Below, piece by piece: positions 25,360 through 33,931 of a stretch of DNA of 64,000 nucleotides. The stretch comes from DATKYQ01 sp035528415. GTDB taxonomy: Bacteria; Myxococcota; B64-G9. The notes beneath the pieces are model-generated. The model searched no databases and was not told the origin of the DNA. It worked only from the letters and a program-made list of their open reading frames with translations. Position 1 is the stretch's first letter, and every line of letters begins with the position of its first letter. Both the position numbers and the translations under genes were made by a program. Location of the stretch: contig DATKYQ010000019.1 in NCBI GenBank assembly GCA_035528415.1, positions 10,464-74,463 on the forward strand. Reading direction: 5' to 3'.

Positions 25360-26403
25360 ATGAAACATACCCTGAATATGCAGTGGATCGGATGTTTGTG
25401 GTTGGTTGTCGTTGGTATACTTGGCGGCATCCAGGCTTGTGGGTCATCGGGGAATGACGACGGCGGCTGCACGGACTGCGACGTTACCGGGTTGTGGGTG
25501 GGGCGCTTTCAAAGCGACCTGGTGTCGGCCAACGGCACCTTCGAAGTGGATTTAGATCAGTCAGGCACCGCATTGTCGGGCGGATTTTCAAGTCCGCGTT
25601 TGGACTTGGAAGGCACTTCGCTTTCAGGAACCCAGCAAGGCGGCAGTATTTCATTCAGCGACGACGTGGAGCACATCGAATTTAAAGGCACGGTGAAAGA
25701 CGACATGACCGCCAAGGGAACCTATACCTTTCCCGGCCTAGCTGATACCGGTAAGTGGTGGGCTTCCAGGGTTGATGTCGGTTCCTTTGCGCCGGTAGAC
25801 TGTTTCGACTTGGAATACCGGCCCAACGGGCTGGCCTTTGACGGCGAGTTTTTCTGGGTGGTCTCATCCAGTTCTTTGAGGCGCATGAGTAAATCGGGTA
25901 GCATTTTATCGGATATGGAACGACCCGGCAACTCGGCTGGGGGAGATCCCAAGGCCTGCTTCGATGGGGAGCATTTGTGGTTTCTGAACTGGTATGAACT
26001 GTTCGAATTGGATTCCTCTGGGCAGACGGTGTCGCACTTTGAAGCCGATCCTGGAGAATTTGATTGGTTGAAAGGGCTTGCCTGTGTCGAAGGCGATCTC
26101 TGGGCGAGCGCGGATTCACGCAAGCTGCACCAGGTAAACACCCAACTTTCCATCCAAAAGACGCTTGACCTCGCAGTGTTGGCCCCGGACGCGATCGAAA
26201 ACGACGGGTCCACCCTGTGGATCGTCAGCCGATACTCCATGCTGCGCTCCAGGATCTACGGGATCGATTGGGAGGGCTGGACCAGAAAGCTCTACGATCT
26301 AACCGAAGATTTCGAGGTGTCCGACCTGGCCTATGACGGTGAGACGCTATGGATGGCCGATATGCAGGGATCGAGAATCTGCCGCCTGCAAAGTGTTGAA
26401 TAA
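25360..26403 (+). CDS. Lipoprotein with beta-propeller-like repeats
   Basis: The 347-residue protein has a lipoprotein signal ending in GIQAC (lipidated C27), followed by a Gly/Asp/Cys-rich tether. Residues about 45-140 read as a small beta-rich domain (TGLWVG, then FEVDLDQSGTALSGGF). This resembles domains that describe a difference between functional and blank responses in secreted proteins. The second half has four repeats of FDGEFFWV/FDGEHLWFL/YDGETLWMAD type, matching propeller blades. The function is unknown, probably surface or periplasmic binding. AGGAGGATCATC precedes ATG 25360. Confidence 0.7.
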   Translation: MKHTLNMQWIGCLWLVVVGILGGIQACGSSGNDDGGCTDCDVTGLWVGRFQSDLVSANGTFEVDLDQSGTALSGGFSSPRLDLEGTSLSGTQQGGSISFSDDVEHIEFKGTVKDDMTAKGTYTFPGLADTGKWWASRVDVGSFAPVDCFDLEYRPNGLAFDGEFFWVVSSSSLRRMSKSGSILSDMERPGNSAGGDPKACFDGEHLWFLNWYELFELDSSGQTVSHFEADPGEFDWLKGLACVEGDLWASADSRKLHQVNTQLSIQKTLDLAVLAPDAIENDGSTLWIVSRYSMLRSRIYGIDWEGWTRKLYDLTEDFEVSDLAYDGETLWMADMQGSRICRLQSVE

Positions 26404-26428
26404 CAGGGAAACAGGTAGCCTTGCGGTT

Positions 26429-26956
26429 TCAAGCACAGGGCGAGTAGCGGTTCTGGTGGATCCTGGCCTGATCGTAGCGCTCGGCCGGCGGCTTGTGCTC
26501 TGCGGGATATCCGATCGCCAACAGGGCAAACGGGACCACCGGCTCGGGCACGGCGCACAACTTACGCAAGCTATCGATTCTTTCCTTTCGCGGATAGACT
26601 CCGAGCCATACCGCCCCGAGCCCCATGTGCTGCGCCTGCAGCAGGATGTTCTCACAGGCCGTGGCGCAGTTGATGGCCCAATATCCCTCGATGGACTCCA
26701 GACGGGTATCGGCGCAAACCAGGATGGCCAGCGCGGCTTCCGGAACCATGGAAGCATAGGGATGCACCTCGGGCACCTTTGAAAGCAATTCCCGATCTCG
26801 GATGACAACGAATTGCCAGCTGCGCGTATCCCGCGCAGAAGGCGCAACCATGGCCGCCTCGAGAAGCAACTCGATCCGATCATCGTCGATCGGCTGGTTC
26901 GTGAACTTGCGGATACTGCGGCGGGAAAAGATCGCCTCCAGCTTACTTTCCGGCAT
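26429..26956 (-). CDS. Nitroreductase family protein
   Basis: This 175-residue FMN-dependent oxidoreductase has the N-terminal RRSIRKFTNQPIDDDRIELLLEAA signature, the APSARDTRSWQFVVI segment that contacts FMN, and GLGAVWLGVYPRKERI near the C-terminus. It is the usual single-domain length. Its start overlaps the end of the YHS gene by 14 nt, so both are likely one transcription unit from the promoter at 27385-27413. The physiological substrate cannot be read from the sequence. Confidence 0.88.
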   Translation of the reverse strand: MPESKLEAIFSRRSIRKFTNQPIDDDRIELLLEAAMVAPSARDTRSWQFVVIRDRELLSKVPEVHPYASMVPEAALAILVCADTRLESIEGYWAINCATACENILLQAQHMGLGAVWLGVYPRKERIDSLRKLCAVPEPVVPFALLAIGYPAEHKPPAERYDQARIHQNRYSPCA

Positions 26957-27350
26957 ACTTTTGGGGATCGGCATCGAACTTTGGCTTGCAGCCCGTGCAA
27001 CAGAAAACGTAATGCTTGCCCTTGTACTCGGAGCGCGGGCTGTCGGCCTTGACGGTAAACTCGTTGCCCATGACCGGGCAGGTGGCCTTGGTGCCCGCCT
27101 CGGGCGGCTTGTCGAAAGCCCTGGGAGCCTGGGCCGTGCTTTTCTTGGCCTTGGCACCGGCGCAGTCGCAAGGTTTGTCCTTACAACCACAATCGGCCTT
27201 GGCCTTTTTGCAACCGCAATCGGCATGACCGTGGCCGCAGGAGTCGGCCAGTTCGTCAACCTGGACGGATGCGAGCGCCCCACCGACCCCAAAGCCGATA
27301 AAAACCAGACCCAGCACCGCGACCAAACATACCAACTTCAGATTTTTCAT
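26943..27350 (-). CDS. Exported Cys-rich YHS-domain metal-binding protein
   Basis: The 135-residue protein has a signal peptide (MKNLKLVCLVAVLGLVFIG), a Cys/His/Lys-rich stretch (SCGHGHADCGC, then CGCKDKPCDC) and a C-terminal YHS domain: CPVMGNEFTV, then GKHYVFCCTGCKPKFDADPQKY. YHS domains bind metals, often copper, zinc or heavy metals, through their Cys residues. The Cys-rich linker suggests extra metal capacity. The downstream overlapping nitroreductase may use or protect against the same stress, but that is inference. A GGGAGAG ribosome site precedes ATG 27350. Confidence 0.85.
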   Translation of the reverse strand: MKNLKLVCLVAVLGLVFIGFGVGGALASVQVDELADSCGHGHADCGCKKAKADCGCKDKPCDCAGAKAKKSTAQAPRAFDKPPEAGTKATCPVMGNEFTVKADSPRSEYKGKHYVFCCTGCKPKFDADPQKYAGK

Positions 27351-27384
27351 GATTCTCTCCCGTTATTGTCCATCAAACTGATAG

Positions 27385-27413
27385 ACGATACAGTTAGAGA
27401 TCCAGGCTGTCAA
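27385..27413 (-). promoter_or_regulatory. Sigma-70-like promoter for the YHS/nitroreductase pair
   Basis: On the minus strand, TTGACA (27408-27413) and TATCGT (27385-27390) are separated by exactly 17 bp, followed by a leader of about 28 nt to ATG 27350. The -35 element is a perfect match. Confidence 0.55.
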
Positions 27414-27480
27414 GCAGTCAGGGGGGTTGGCGGACATCCGACTTGACGAGATCTCTTGATATCCGTAGCCTGTCAGAGTC

Positions 27481-29856
27481 ATGGCAAGAAACACGATCTT
27501 GGCGATAGCATCGGCGTTGCTGTTTGTAGCCTGCGGCAACGGAGGGCGGCAAGCAGAGCCCGAGCCGGTGTTGTGGGATGATCCCACTGTCGAGCTTCCC
27601 GGAGCCGACTATTTTACACAACATCCCTGGTTGCTGGATGTTTCATCCTGGTCGGCGCCCGGCTGCGGCGATGACCAGCCGAACGAAGCCCGCTACATGG
27701 GAGACTTCGGGGTGGGCAACGGCCACACATTCGCGCTCAGCGGCTACGCCTGCCCGTTGAACACCTTGCACACCATGGCGGGACCCGACTACCAGCAAGA
27801 AGCGGATTTTTTCAGGGACAGCTACATGCAGCTCGGTCCCGAAGCGCCCGCCGTAACAGACGGACGCATGTTCCGGGTGCGGCGGACCGGCATCTTGATC
27901 GCCGTCGAAAAAACCGAAAATCTTGAATTGAGCACGCTTACCTTCGCGCCCTTCGGATCCGGCGATTCGGATCCCGTCAATCGATCGATCGTCCGCGTCG
28001 TGGTTGTGCGCAACGTAAGCGCCAATCCGGTCAGCGGGATCAAGATAGTTTCAACAGACGCCAGCCTGGCCAATGCCAGCCTGGCCCGGGAGCGCCGCCT
28101 GGTATTGCTCGATCCCGTGGACGGTGACGCTGAAAATTTCGATCTCGGCGATCTCGACCCCGGCCAGGAAAAGATCGTCGTCTTCGCATACGTGATGTGG
28201 ATGCGTGACACGGGTTCTCCCGATCAGACCATCACGGCCCTGCGTGCCACGGACATCGACGGCTTGCTGGAGGCAACCCGCGATGAATGGCGGCGTTTCA
28301 TCGACGGCGCGACCCGGCTGGAATCGCCGGATCGCAGGGTTAATGACCTGCTCGAGGGCATGCTTGTCACCGTCCGCAACCAGACCGCCTGGCTGGGCGG
28401 GGTATCGCCCATGTCGCGCTACAGCCTGATGTGGATCCGGGACACCGCCGGGGTTGTGCGTTTCTACCTGAAGATGGGTCTGTTCGAACAAGCCCGGGCC
28501 ATTCTTGATTATTACCACCTGGGCTCGGTGCTACGCGGAGACATCGCCAACGCCCTCGACCTGGATTACGATCCTCCCGACCCGCCGCCCGAGCCCGACT
28601 GGGCCTCCATGCCGCCTTTCGAGGGGCGCACGGCCGGAGAGGTGCCGAGCTACCTGCCTTTAATGGCCCACTGGTACTCGCAAGCCACAGGCGATGCGAG
28701 CCTGGTGGACGAGCAGTACGAATTTCTCAGGAGGGCTCTTACCGCTCAGGACGTCGACTCGCAGGGATTGATAGGCTTCTCGGGCGACGAGACCTACAGG
28801 GGGGCCATGAGCATGGCCTTCGGGCTGGATATCGAGCCCGACTACGCGGGACTGTGCAAGTCGGCAAACTCGTCGTTTCTTTTCGGGGCGGCGTCCGAGG
28901 CGCTGGCCGTTGAGGCGGAAGCCAGGGGGCGCACCGATCACGCGGCGGCCCTGCGCGCGAGGGCGCAACTTGTCAGGCAGGGGGCCGACGAGCACTACTG
29001 GACCACCGGCGGCTACTGGGCGCCTTTTTTGTACATCGATGATCCTGCAAACCTGCCGCCGCCTTTCGAGGATGTGACGACCAAGCCGCTCTGGACCGGC
29101 TACACCAACGCCGACGATGAACGTGCCCGTGAAAACTTGGTAAACGTCATGGCGCAAATAGGTCGCCGGGACGGGTTCTTGCAGTCGCCGCTCGACGAGC
29201 GCTACAAAAACTACTTGGGGTTCGAAGTCTCGAAGGGCGTCTACACCGGGATGATGCCCGGGTACTACCTGACCAACCTGGCGCTCGCGGATCACCCCGA
29301 CTCCGAGAAAGCCTTCAACGCGTTGGCGGTCGCCCCGTCGCCCTCGGGCAACTTCACCGAGTACCAGGTTTACGATGACTACTCGGTGCTGCAGCTGATC
29401 TACGATGCGAGCGGATCGCTCGGGGATCTGACGGCGCGCTATCGTCCCTGGGAAGGCAGCATCAGCTTAGACGGCCTGGTCGGCTACCTGACAGGCTTCG
29501 AACCGGATGCCGTCAAGGGCGCGGTCTCGCTGGCCCCCCGCCTGCCCAACAACTGGCCGGGGATGAAGTGGAGCAATCTGAGGGTAGGCGATATGCGTTT
29601 CGATCTCGAACTTACCGAACTCGGCGGCGAGCGCCGGGCGACCGTGACACCCAGCGGCCCGGGAACGCTACGGGTCGCTCTTTCGTTGCCCCTGGGTAAA
29701 GTCAGCGTCAAACGCGTTTTGGTAAACGGCGAGCGGCTCGACAACGACGGCTACACACTCTGGGGCCCCCTCGGCACTACCCGCGTACGCCTGGATCCGA
29801 TCGAGGCCACCGGCGACCAGCCTCTGGATGTGACGGTTTTCTACAGGAAGTTATGA
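27481..29856 (+). CDS. Lipoprotein glycosidase, six-hairpin (alpha/alpha)6 type
   Basis: This 791-residue protein is anchored by a lipoprotein signal (lipidated C18 in LLFVACG). A beta-sandwich N-terminal domain (about 30-280) is followed by a barrel of paired helices (about 290-690) resembling GH15/GH65-like enzymes. It has GVSPMSRYSLMWIRDTAGVVRFYL, a probable sugar-binding segment, and acidic residues in SGDETYRG as candidate catalytic carboxylates. A small beta domain ends the protein. Such surface enzymes cleave or trim polysaccharides, but the exact linkage is unknown. Together with the GH31 lipoprotein at 54461, the genome encodes at least two surface glycosidases. Confidence 0.75.
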   Translation: MARNTILAIASALLFVACGNGGRQAEPEPVLWDDPTVELPGADYFTQHPWLLDVSSWSAPGCGDDQPNEARYMGDFGVGNGHTFALSGYACPLNTLHTMAGPDYQQEADFFRDSYMQLGPEAPAVTDGRMFRVRRTGILIAVEKTENLELSTLTFAPFGSGDSDPVNRSIVRVVVVRNVSANPVSGIKIVSTDASLANASLARERRLVLLDPVDGDAENFDLGDLDPGQEKIVVFAYVMWMRDTGSPDQTITALRATDIDGLLEATRDEWRRFIDGATRLESPDRRVNDLLEGMLVTVRNQTAWLGGVSPMSRYSLMWIRDTAGVVRFYLKMGLFEQARAILDYYHLGSVLRGDIANALDLDYDPPDPPPEPDWASMPPFEGRTAGEVPSYLPLMAHWYSQATGDASLVDEQYEFLRRALTAQDVDSQGLIGFSGDETYRGAMSMAFGLDIEPDYAGLCKSANSSFLFGAASEALAVEAEARGRTDHAAALRARAQLVRQGADEHYWTTGGYWAPFLYIDDPANLPPPFEDVTTKPLWTGYTNADDERARENLVNVMAQIGRRDGFLQSPLDERYKNYLGFEVSKGVYTGMMPGYYLTNLALADHPDSEKAFNALAVAPSPSGNFTEYQVYDDYSVLQLIYDASGSLGDLTARYRPWEGSISLDGLVGYLTGFEPDAVKGAVSLAPRLPNNWPGMKWSNLRVGDMRFDLELTELGGERRATVTPSGPGTLRVALSLPLGKVSVKRVLVNGERLDNDGYTLWGPLGTTRVRLDPIEATGDQPLDVTVFYRKL

Positions 29857-29866
29857 CAGCGGGGAT

Positions 29867-31000
29867 CTACTCGAACTCGAATTTCTTCTTGGATGCCTGC
29901 TCTTTTACCGACTTGATCATGGCGGCATCCAGCGTGTCATCACCCGAACTGGTCATCTGTTTCCTCTTTTCGGACACATACTTTCTTCGCTCGGCATTCA
30001 GCGCACGGATCTTGGTCTGAATCTCGGCGCGCTTTTTCCCCTGCTTCTCGAGATATTTCCCGCGTTCGGCCCCGTCCATCTTGCGAAGCTCGGCAGGCAG
30101 TTCCTCGGCCTTCATCTCATCCACCTTGACCTTGCCCTTCTTCTGGGCATCGACAAGGTCCCAGTCGGCGTTCGAGTAGTTGGGCGAGGCCTTGAAGACC
30201 GAGCGCTGGGTCATGCTGCCAGCGGCGGCCGACTCGGCGTTTGTGTCCTGGGCCGCCTGGCGTTTCTTGGCCTTGCGACCCCGGCGGCCGTAGCCGACGT
30301 ATGTCTTGTTCAACTCGCCTCCGAGTTTATCGATCTCGGCATCCTGGGGCGCCGCAATGTGTACGACCTTGCGGTTCTGGTCGATGTTCATGTAGTTGCC
30401 GTCGGCCAACATGGCCCCGGCCTTCCACTTGCCGTTGATACCCGCCTGGCGACTGCCACAGTGGATGGTGTTGACGATGATTCCCTGGGATATGGCTTCA
30501 GCGACGGCCTTGCGGTAGTCCACTCGCCCCTGGGTGAAAGGCTCGTTTCCAGCGATGAAAATCATCTTGAGATCACGGTTCGACTTGCTCCAGGCCAGCG
30601 AGCGAGTCGCCGCCTGGATCACCTGGCCGCAGTACTCCTGCCCACCGTTGGTCTTGAGGGCGAAGAGCTCCTCGGACAGCTTGTCGAGATCGGTGGTCAG
30701 CGGCGCGATCATCCGCAGGTAACCCTCCCCCGACGGAATGCTGCTCTTGCCGTACTCGTAAAGGGCCACCTGGATCTCGGGTCGCAATCCATCTTTCTTG
30801 GAAGTGATGAACTCGTTGACCACTTTCCAAAGCTGCGACTTGGCCTGCGCGATCAAGCCGTCCATGCTGCTGGAGGTGTCCAGCAAGATGGCCATCTGGA
30901 TAAGCGGCTTATTCCCGCCGGCGGCCTTGGCCCCGGGAAGCGAGCAGGCCAGACAGGTTCCAACAGCCAGGAAAATAAACATTTTCATGAGAACTCGCAT
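29867..31000 (-). CDS. Exported von Willebrand factor A domain protein
   Basis: The 377-residue protein has a signal peptide (about 1-26) and a VWA domain (about 33-220) with the metal-ion-dependent adhesion motif DTSSSMDG. The Thr-like and acidic residues of the site follow later (TNGGQEYCGQ region). The C-terminal 130 residues are highly charged and mostly helical, with a likely coiled coil (KKRAEIQTKIRALNAERRKY). VWA proteins usually mediate metal-dependent protein binding. No MoxR ATPase or partner is adjacent. A good GGAGG ribosome site precedes ATG 31000. It lies 76 nt downstream of amrS. Confidence 0.85.
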   Translation of the reverse strand: MRVLMKMFIFLAVGTCLACSLPGAKAAGGNKPLIQMAILLDTSSSMDGLIAQAKSQLWKVVNEFITSKKDGLRPEIQVALYEYGKSSIPSGEGYLRMIAPLTTDLDKLSEELFALKTNGGQEYCGQVIQAATRSLAWSKSNRDLKMIFIAGNEPFTQGRVDYRKAVAEAISQGIIVNTIHCGSRQAGINGKWKAGAMLADGNYMNIDQNRKVVHIAAPQDAEIDKLGGELNKTYVGYGRRGRKAKKRQAAQDTNAESAAAGSMTQRSVFKASPNYSNADWDLVDAQKKGKVKVDEMKAEELPAELRKMDGAERGKYLEKQGKKRAEIQTKIRALNAERRKYVSEKRKQMTSSGDDTLDAAMIKSVKEQASKKKFEFE

Positions 31001-31076
31001 TTTCGATCCTCCCTCGTTACGGGTTTAAGCTGTATCGACGAAGCAGTTCGGCCCAGGGTGTGTAAAATACGAAATA

Positions 31077-32207
31077 TCAGTCCCAAACTCCGGGAATCGC
31101 CTGGCCGCAGTTCGGGCATTTGCCGTCTTTGAGCTTCTTCTCGACCACCGTGAAGCCGATCCGGCGAATGACGATCTTGCCGCACTTGTGACAGTAGGTG
31201 TTCTCGCCCTCGTGCCCGGGCAGGTTGCCTACGTAGGTGTAGTGAATGCCGGCTTGTTTGGCGATGCGGTATTGTTTCTCGAGCGTCTCTGGCGGCGTGG
31301 CCGGCAGGTTCGTAAGCTTGTAGGTTGGATGGAAGCGCGTGAAATGCAGCGGAACATCCGGGCCGAGGTTCGCCATCACCCAGGCGCACAGCGCCTTGGT
31401 CTCGTCGGCGGCGTCGTTCAGCGTAGGTATTGTCAGGTGAACCATCTCCAGCCAGACCCCCTTGTCGTGAATCTGCTTCATGGTCTTGAGCACCGGATCG
31501 AGGGTGCCGCGGCACCAGCGCTTGTAGAACGAGCCGCTGAAGGCCTTGAAGTCGACTTTTACCGCACCGAGCACCTCGCATAGCTGTTGCATCGGCTCGG
31601 GCTCTATGTAGCCGTTCGAGATCATCACGCCGGGGATTCCGGCCTGCTTCGATGCTTTCGCCGCCGCCAGCATGTACTCGAAGAAGATCACCGGTTCGCC
31701 GTAGGTGAAGGCAATCGATCGTGATCCCGCGCGCCGGGCGGCTGATATCAGGCGCTCGGGGCCGACAAAGCCGTAACCGGCCGGGAGTTGCTCTGGGCGA
31801 AACTGGGATATCTCCCAGTTCTGGCAGAACTGGCACTCGAAGTTGCAACCGGCCGTCGACAGGCTCAGAGCATTGCTGCCGGGCCGGAAGTGAAACAGCG
31901 GTTTCTTCTCGATCGGGTCGTCGTGAATCGTCACCGGGCGGCCGAAGACGTGGGTCTGGTATGTTCCCCCGTGGTTGGTGCGCACCCCGCACCATCCGCT
32001 CTCCTGGTCGGCCACCACGCAGCGGCGCGGACAAAGATGGCATTCTACCTTGAGCTGATCCAGCTTCTTGTAGAAGGCCGCCTCGCGAACGAAGCGCTCC
32101 TCGGACGAGTCGCCGGACGCCGACCGGCAGGTGTGGGAGGAAATCCCCCAGGCGCCCGCCCCGGCCAACAACGCACACGGAAGTTTCAGAAACTGGCGCC
32201 GGTTCAT
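31077..32207 (-). CDS. amrS: AmmeMemoRadiSam system radical SAM enzyme with twin-arginine leader
   Basis: This 376-residue radical SAM protein starts with a Tat-type signal (NRRQFLKL, then a hydrophobic stretch), so it may be exported folded. A CHLCPRRC Cys motif (56-63) precedes the SAM cluster motif CNFECQFC (C121, C125, C128). The C-terminus has a zinc ribbon with CHKCGK and CPNCGQ. The family is annotated as AmrS, partner of AMMECR1 and Memo, and its substrate is not established. The AMMECR1 gene is at 57023 in this window, but a Memo gene was not seen. A GGAGGAAAGG site precedes ATG 32207. Confidence 0.9.
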   Translation of the reverse strand: MNRRQFLKLPCALLAGAGAWGISSHTCRSASGDSSEERFVREAAFYKKLDQLKVECHLCPRRCVVADQESGWCGVRTNHGGTYQTHVFGRPVTIHDDPIEKKPLFHFRPGSNALSLSTAGCNFECQFCQNWEISQFRPEQLPAGYGFVGPERLISAARRAGSRSIAFTYGEPVIFFEYMLAAAKASKQAGIPGVMISNGYIEPEPMQQLCEVLGAVKVDFKAFSGSFYKRWCRGTLDPVLKTMKQIHDKGVWLEMVHLTIPTLNDAADETKALCAWVMANLGPDVPLHFTRFHPTYKLTNLPATPPETLEKQYRIAKQAGIHYTYVGNLPGHEGENTYCHKCGKIVIRRIGFTVVEKKLKDGKCPNCGQAIPGVWD

Positions 32208-32364
32208 GGATTGCCTTTCCTCCTCCGGGCGACATTGTATTCCCCTTTCCCGACTCCGGCAACCATGAGATTATGTCCTTTGTCCATCATCTACGCGGAA
32301 GGTCAATCTCCTGCGCTGGTTTTTTCGCATTGTCGTCGCCCTGCTTTCGATCTACATTGTCGCC

Positions 32365-33132
32365 ATGCTGGGACTGGCCGCATTCCAGCGCAGAATCATT
32401 TTTCCGCGCTACCTGACACATCCCTATCCCGGGGCCGGCAACAACATTGCCAGCCTGGAACGCATCTGGATAGACACTTCCGAGGGCAAGGTCGAGGGCT
32501 GGTTCATCCCGGGCGACGGGGCCAGTGCCGAGCACCCCGCTCCGCTGGTCATCTTCGCCCACGGTAACGCAGAGCTTATCGACTACTGGCCCGAGGCGCT
32601 TTCTGGTTACCGGCACATGGGAGTCAACCTGTTGCTACCCGAATTCCGCGGATACGGGCGCAGCGCCGGCTCGCCATCGCAGCAGGCCATCGCCGACGAC
32701 TTCGCTAAATTTTACGATCTCGTGGTTCTGCACCCCGAGGTGGACGCTTCGCGCGTAGTCTTCCACGGCCGCTCGATCGGCGGCGGGGCCGTCTGCGCTT
32801 TGGCGGCTCTCAGGCGTCCGGCGGCGATGATCCTGCAGTCGACCTTCACGAGCCTGCGTTCCATGGCGGCGCGCTTTATGCTTCCAGGCTTTCTGGTGGC
32901 CGATCCGTTCGAGAACATCGAAGTTGTGCGCAAGCTCGACGCGCCGCTGCTTGTCATCCACGGCCGCGCGGACGACCTGATCCCCTTTGCGCAAGGAGAA
33001 AAGCTGTACGCCGCCGCCCAAAGAGGCAAATTCATCGCTTACGAATGCGACCACAACGGATGCCCGCCCGACTGGGACAGGTACTGGAAAGACATCCGCT
33101 TGTGGTTATCGGAAGTCGGCATTCTCCGCTGA
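32365..33132 (+). CDS. Membrane-anchored alpha/beta hydrolase
   Basis: The protein has the alpha/beta hydrolase fold: LVIFAHGNAELI, the nucleophile elbow HGRSIGGGAVCAL (Ser in GRSIGG), the acidic residue in VIHGRADDLIPF, and a late Cys-rich HNGCPP with the likely His. ATG 32365 gives 255 residues but begins in the middle of a hydrophobic segment. Upstream in frame, LRWFFRIVVALLSIYIVA is encoded from CTG 32311, with GGAAGG 8 nt before. The natural protein may therefore use a CTG start and be membrane anchored. The substrate is unknown. It is divergent from amrS. Confidence 0.82.
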   Translation: MLGLAAFQRRIIFPRYLTHPYPGAGNNIASLERIWIDTSEGKVEGWFIPGDGASAEHPAPLVIFAHGNAELIDYWPEALSGYRHMGVNLLLPEFRGYGRSAGSPSQQAIADDFAKFYDLVVLHPEVDASRVVFHGRSIGGGAVCALAALRRPAAMILQSTFTSLRSMAARFMLPGFLVADPFENIEVVRKLDAPLLVIHGRADDLIPFAQGEKLYAAAQRGKFIAYECDHNGCPPDWDRYWKDIRLWLSEVGILR

Positions 33133-33227
33133 GGAAACGTGTCGGGCGCCAGTCCGCCCCCGGTGATGATTTTTATTGCCCGCTGGTTTGGGAAAATGCA
33201 TTATTCTCCGGGCGAGGAGGGCGTAAA

Positions 33228-33875
33228 ATGCCGACGTTCTGGAAGAAACATGAAAGCATCCAGTCGAAGTTGGGCCGGTACTTCGACGAGTGCGACAGCT
33301 TCTTCGGGCTTTTCGAGAAGGCCGTGCGGATCTGGCTGGATTGCGGGTGCGGGCCGTCATTCGATAGCACGGTGGAGACTGCGCATGAGGCCGAATCACG
33401 GGCGGATGACCTGCGGCGCGACATCGAGTTCACCCTCTACGGCAAGAGCATCCTGCCCGAATCCCGGGGTGACCTGCTGGGACTGCTGGAGAACTACGAC
33501 ATCATCCTGACCGCCGCCGAAACCTTCCTGTACGAGGTTTCCTGCCAGGAAGTCGTTCTGCCAGCAGATTATCACGAGCAGTTCCTGGAGCTGGTGGAAC
33601 AGAACCTCAGAGCCTATTACCTGGTGAGGAAGACCGTTCATGCTTTAATGGAAAACCCGAAGGCGACACTGGCGGCGGTGAGGGATGTGGATACCGCCGA
33701 AAGCCGATCGGATCGCCAGGAGAGGGCCCTGGTAAAAAGTATATTCGTCAGCCAGATGGACGGCTGGAAAAAGAACCAACTGAAGGCGCTGGTGAACCAG
33801 CTGGGCCGTATTTCCGATCTGGCCGAGCACACCAGCGACCGCATCGGTATCATCGCCATAAAGAGAAACATATAA
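33228..33875 (+). CDS. DUF47 / PhoU-like protein
   Basis: This 215-residue all-helical protein has two PhoU-like three-helix bundles, a pattern of the DUF47 family often next to Pit phosphate transporters and thought to adjust phosphate uptake. Characteristic segments are ETAHEAESRADDLRRDIE and GRISDLAEHTSDRIGIIAI. Acidic E-x3-D motifs match metal-binding positions of PhoU-type bundles. No Pit gene is adjacent here, so its partner is unknown. The start is chosen at ATG 33228 with GGAGGG 8 nt upstream. Confidence 0.85.
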   Translation: MPTFWKKHESIQSKLGRYFDECDSFFGLFEKAVRIWLDCGCGPSFDSTVETAHEAESRADDLRRDIEFTLYGKSILPESRGDLLGLLENYDIILTAAETFLYEVSCQEVVLPADYHEQFLELVEQNLRAYYLVRKTVHALMENPKATLAAVRDVDTAESRSDRQERALVKSIFVSQMDGWKKNQLKALVNQLGRISDLAEHTSDRIGIIAIKRNI

Positions 33876-33931
33876 GAGAACACAGGCAGGAAAGCACGCA
33901 ACGGCTATTTTCCGGTTGCGGCGCTGGAATC

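Noticed and set aside
26429..27350. Nitroreductase/YHS pair as one frameshifted gene
   Set aside because: Each part is complete: the YHS domain ends with its own stop and the nitroreductase starts with its own conserved N-terminus. A 14-nt overlap is normal here.
29867..32207. VWA and radical SAM genes as a MoxR/VWA cobalt- or magnesium-chelatase-type system
   Set aside because: No MoxR-type AAA+ ATPase is adjacent, and the radical SAM protein clearly belongs to the AmrS family.
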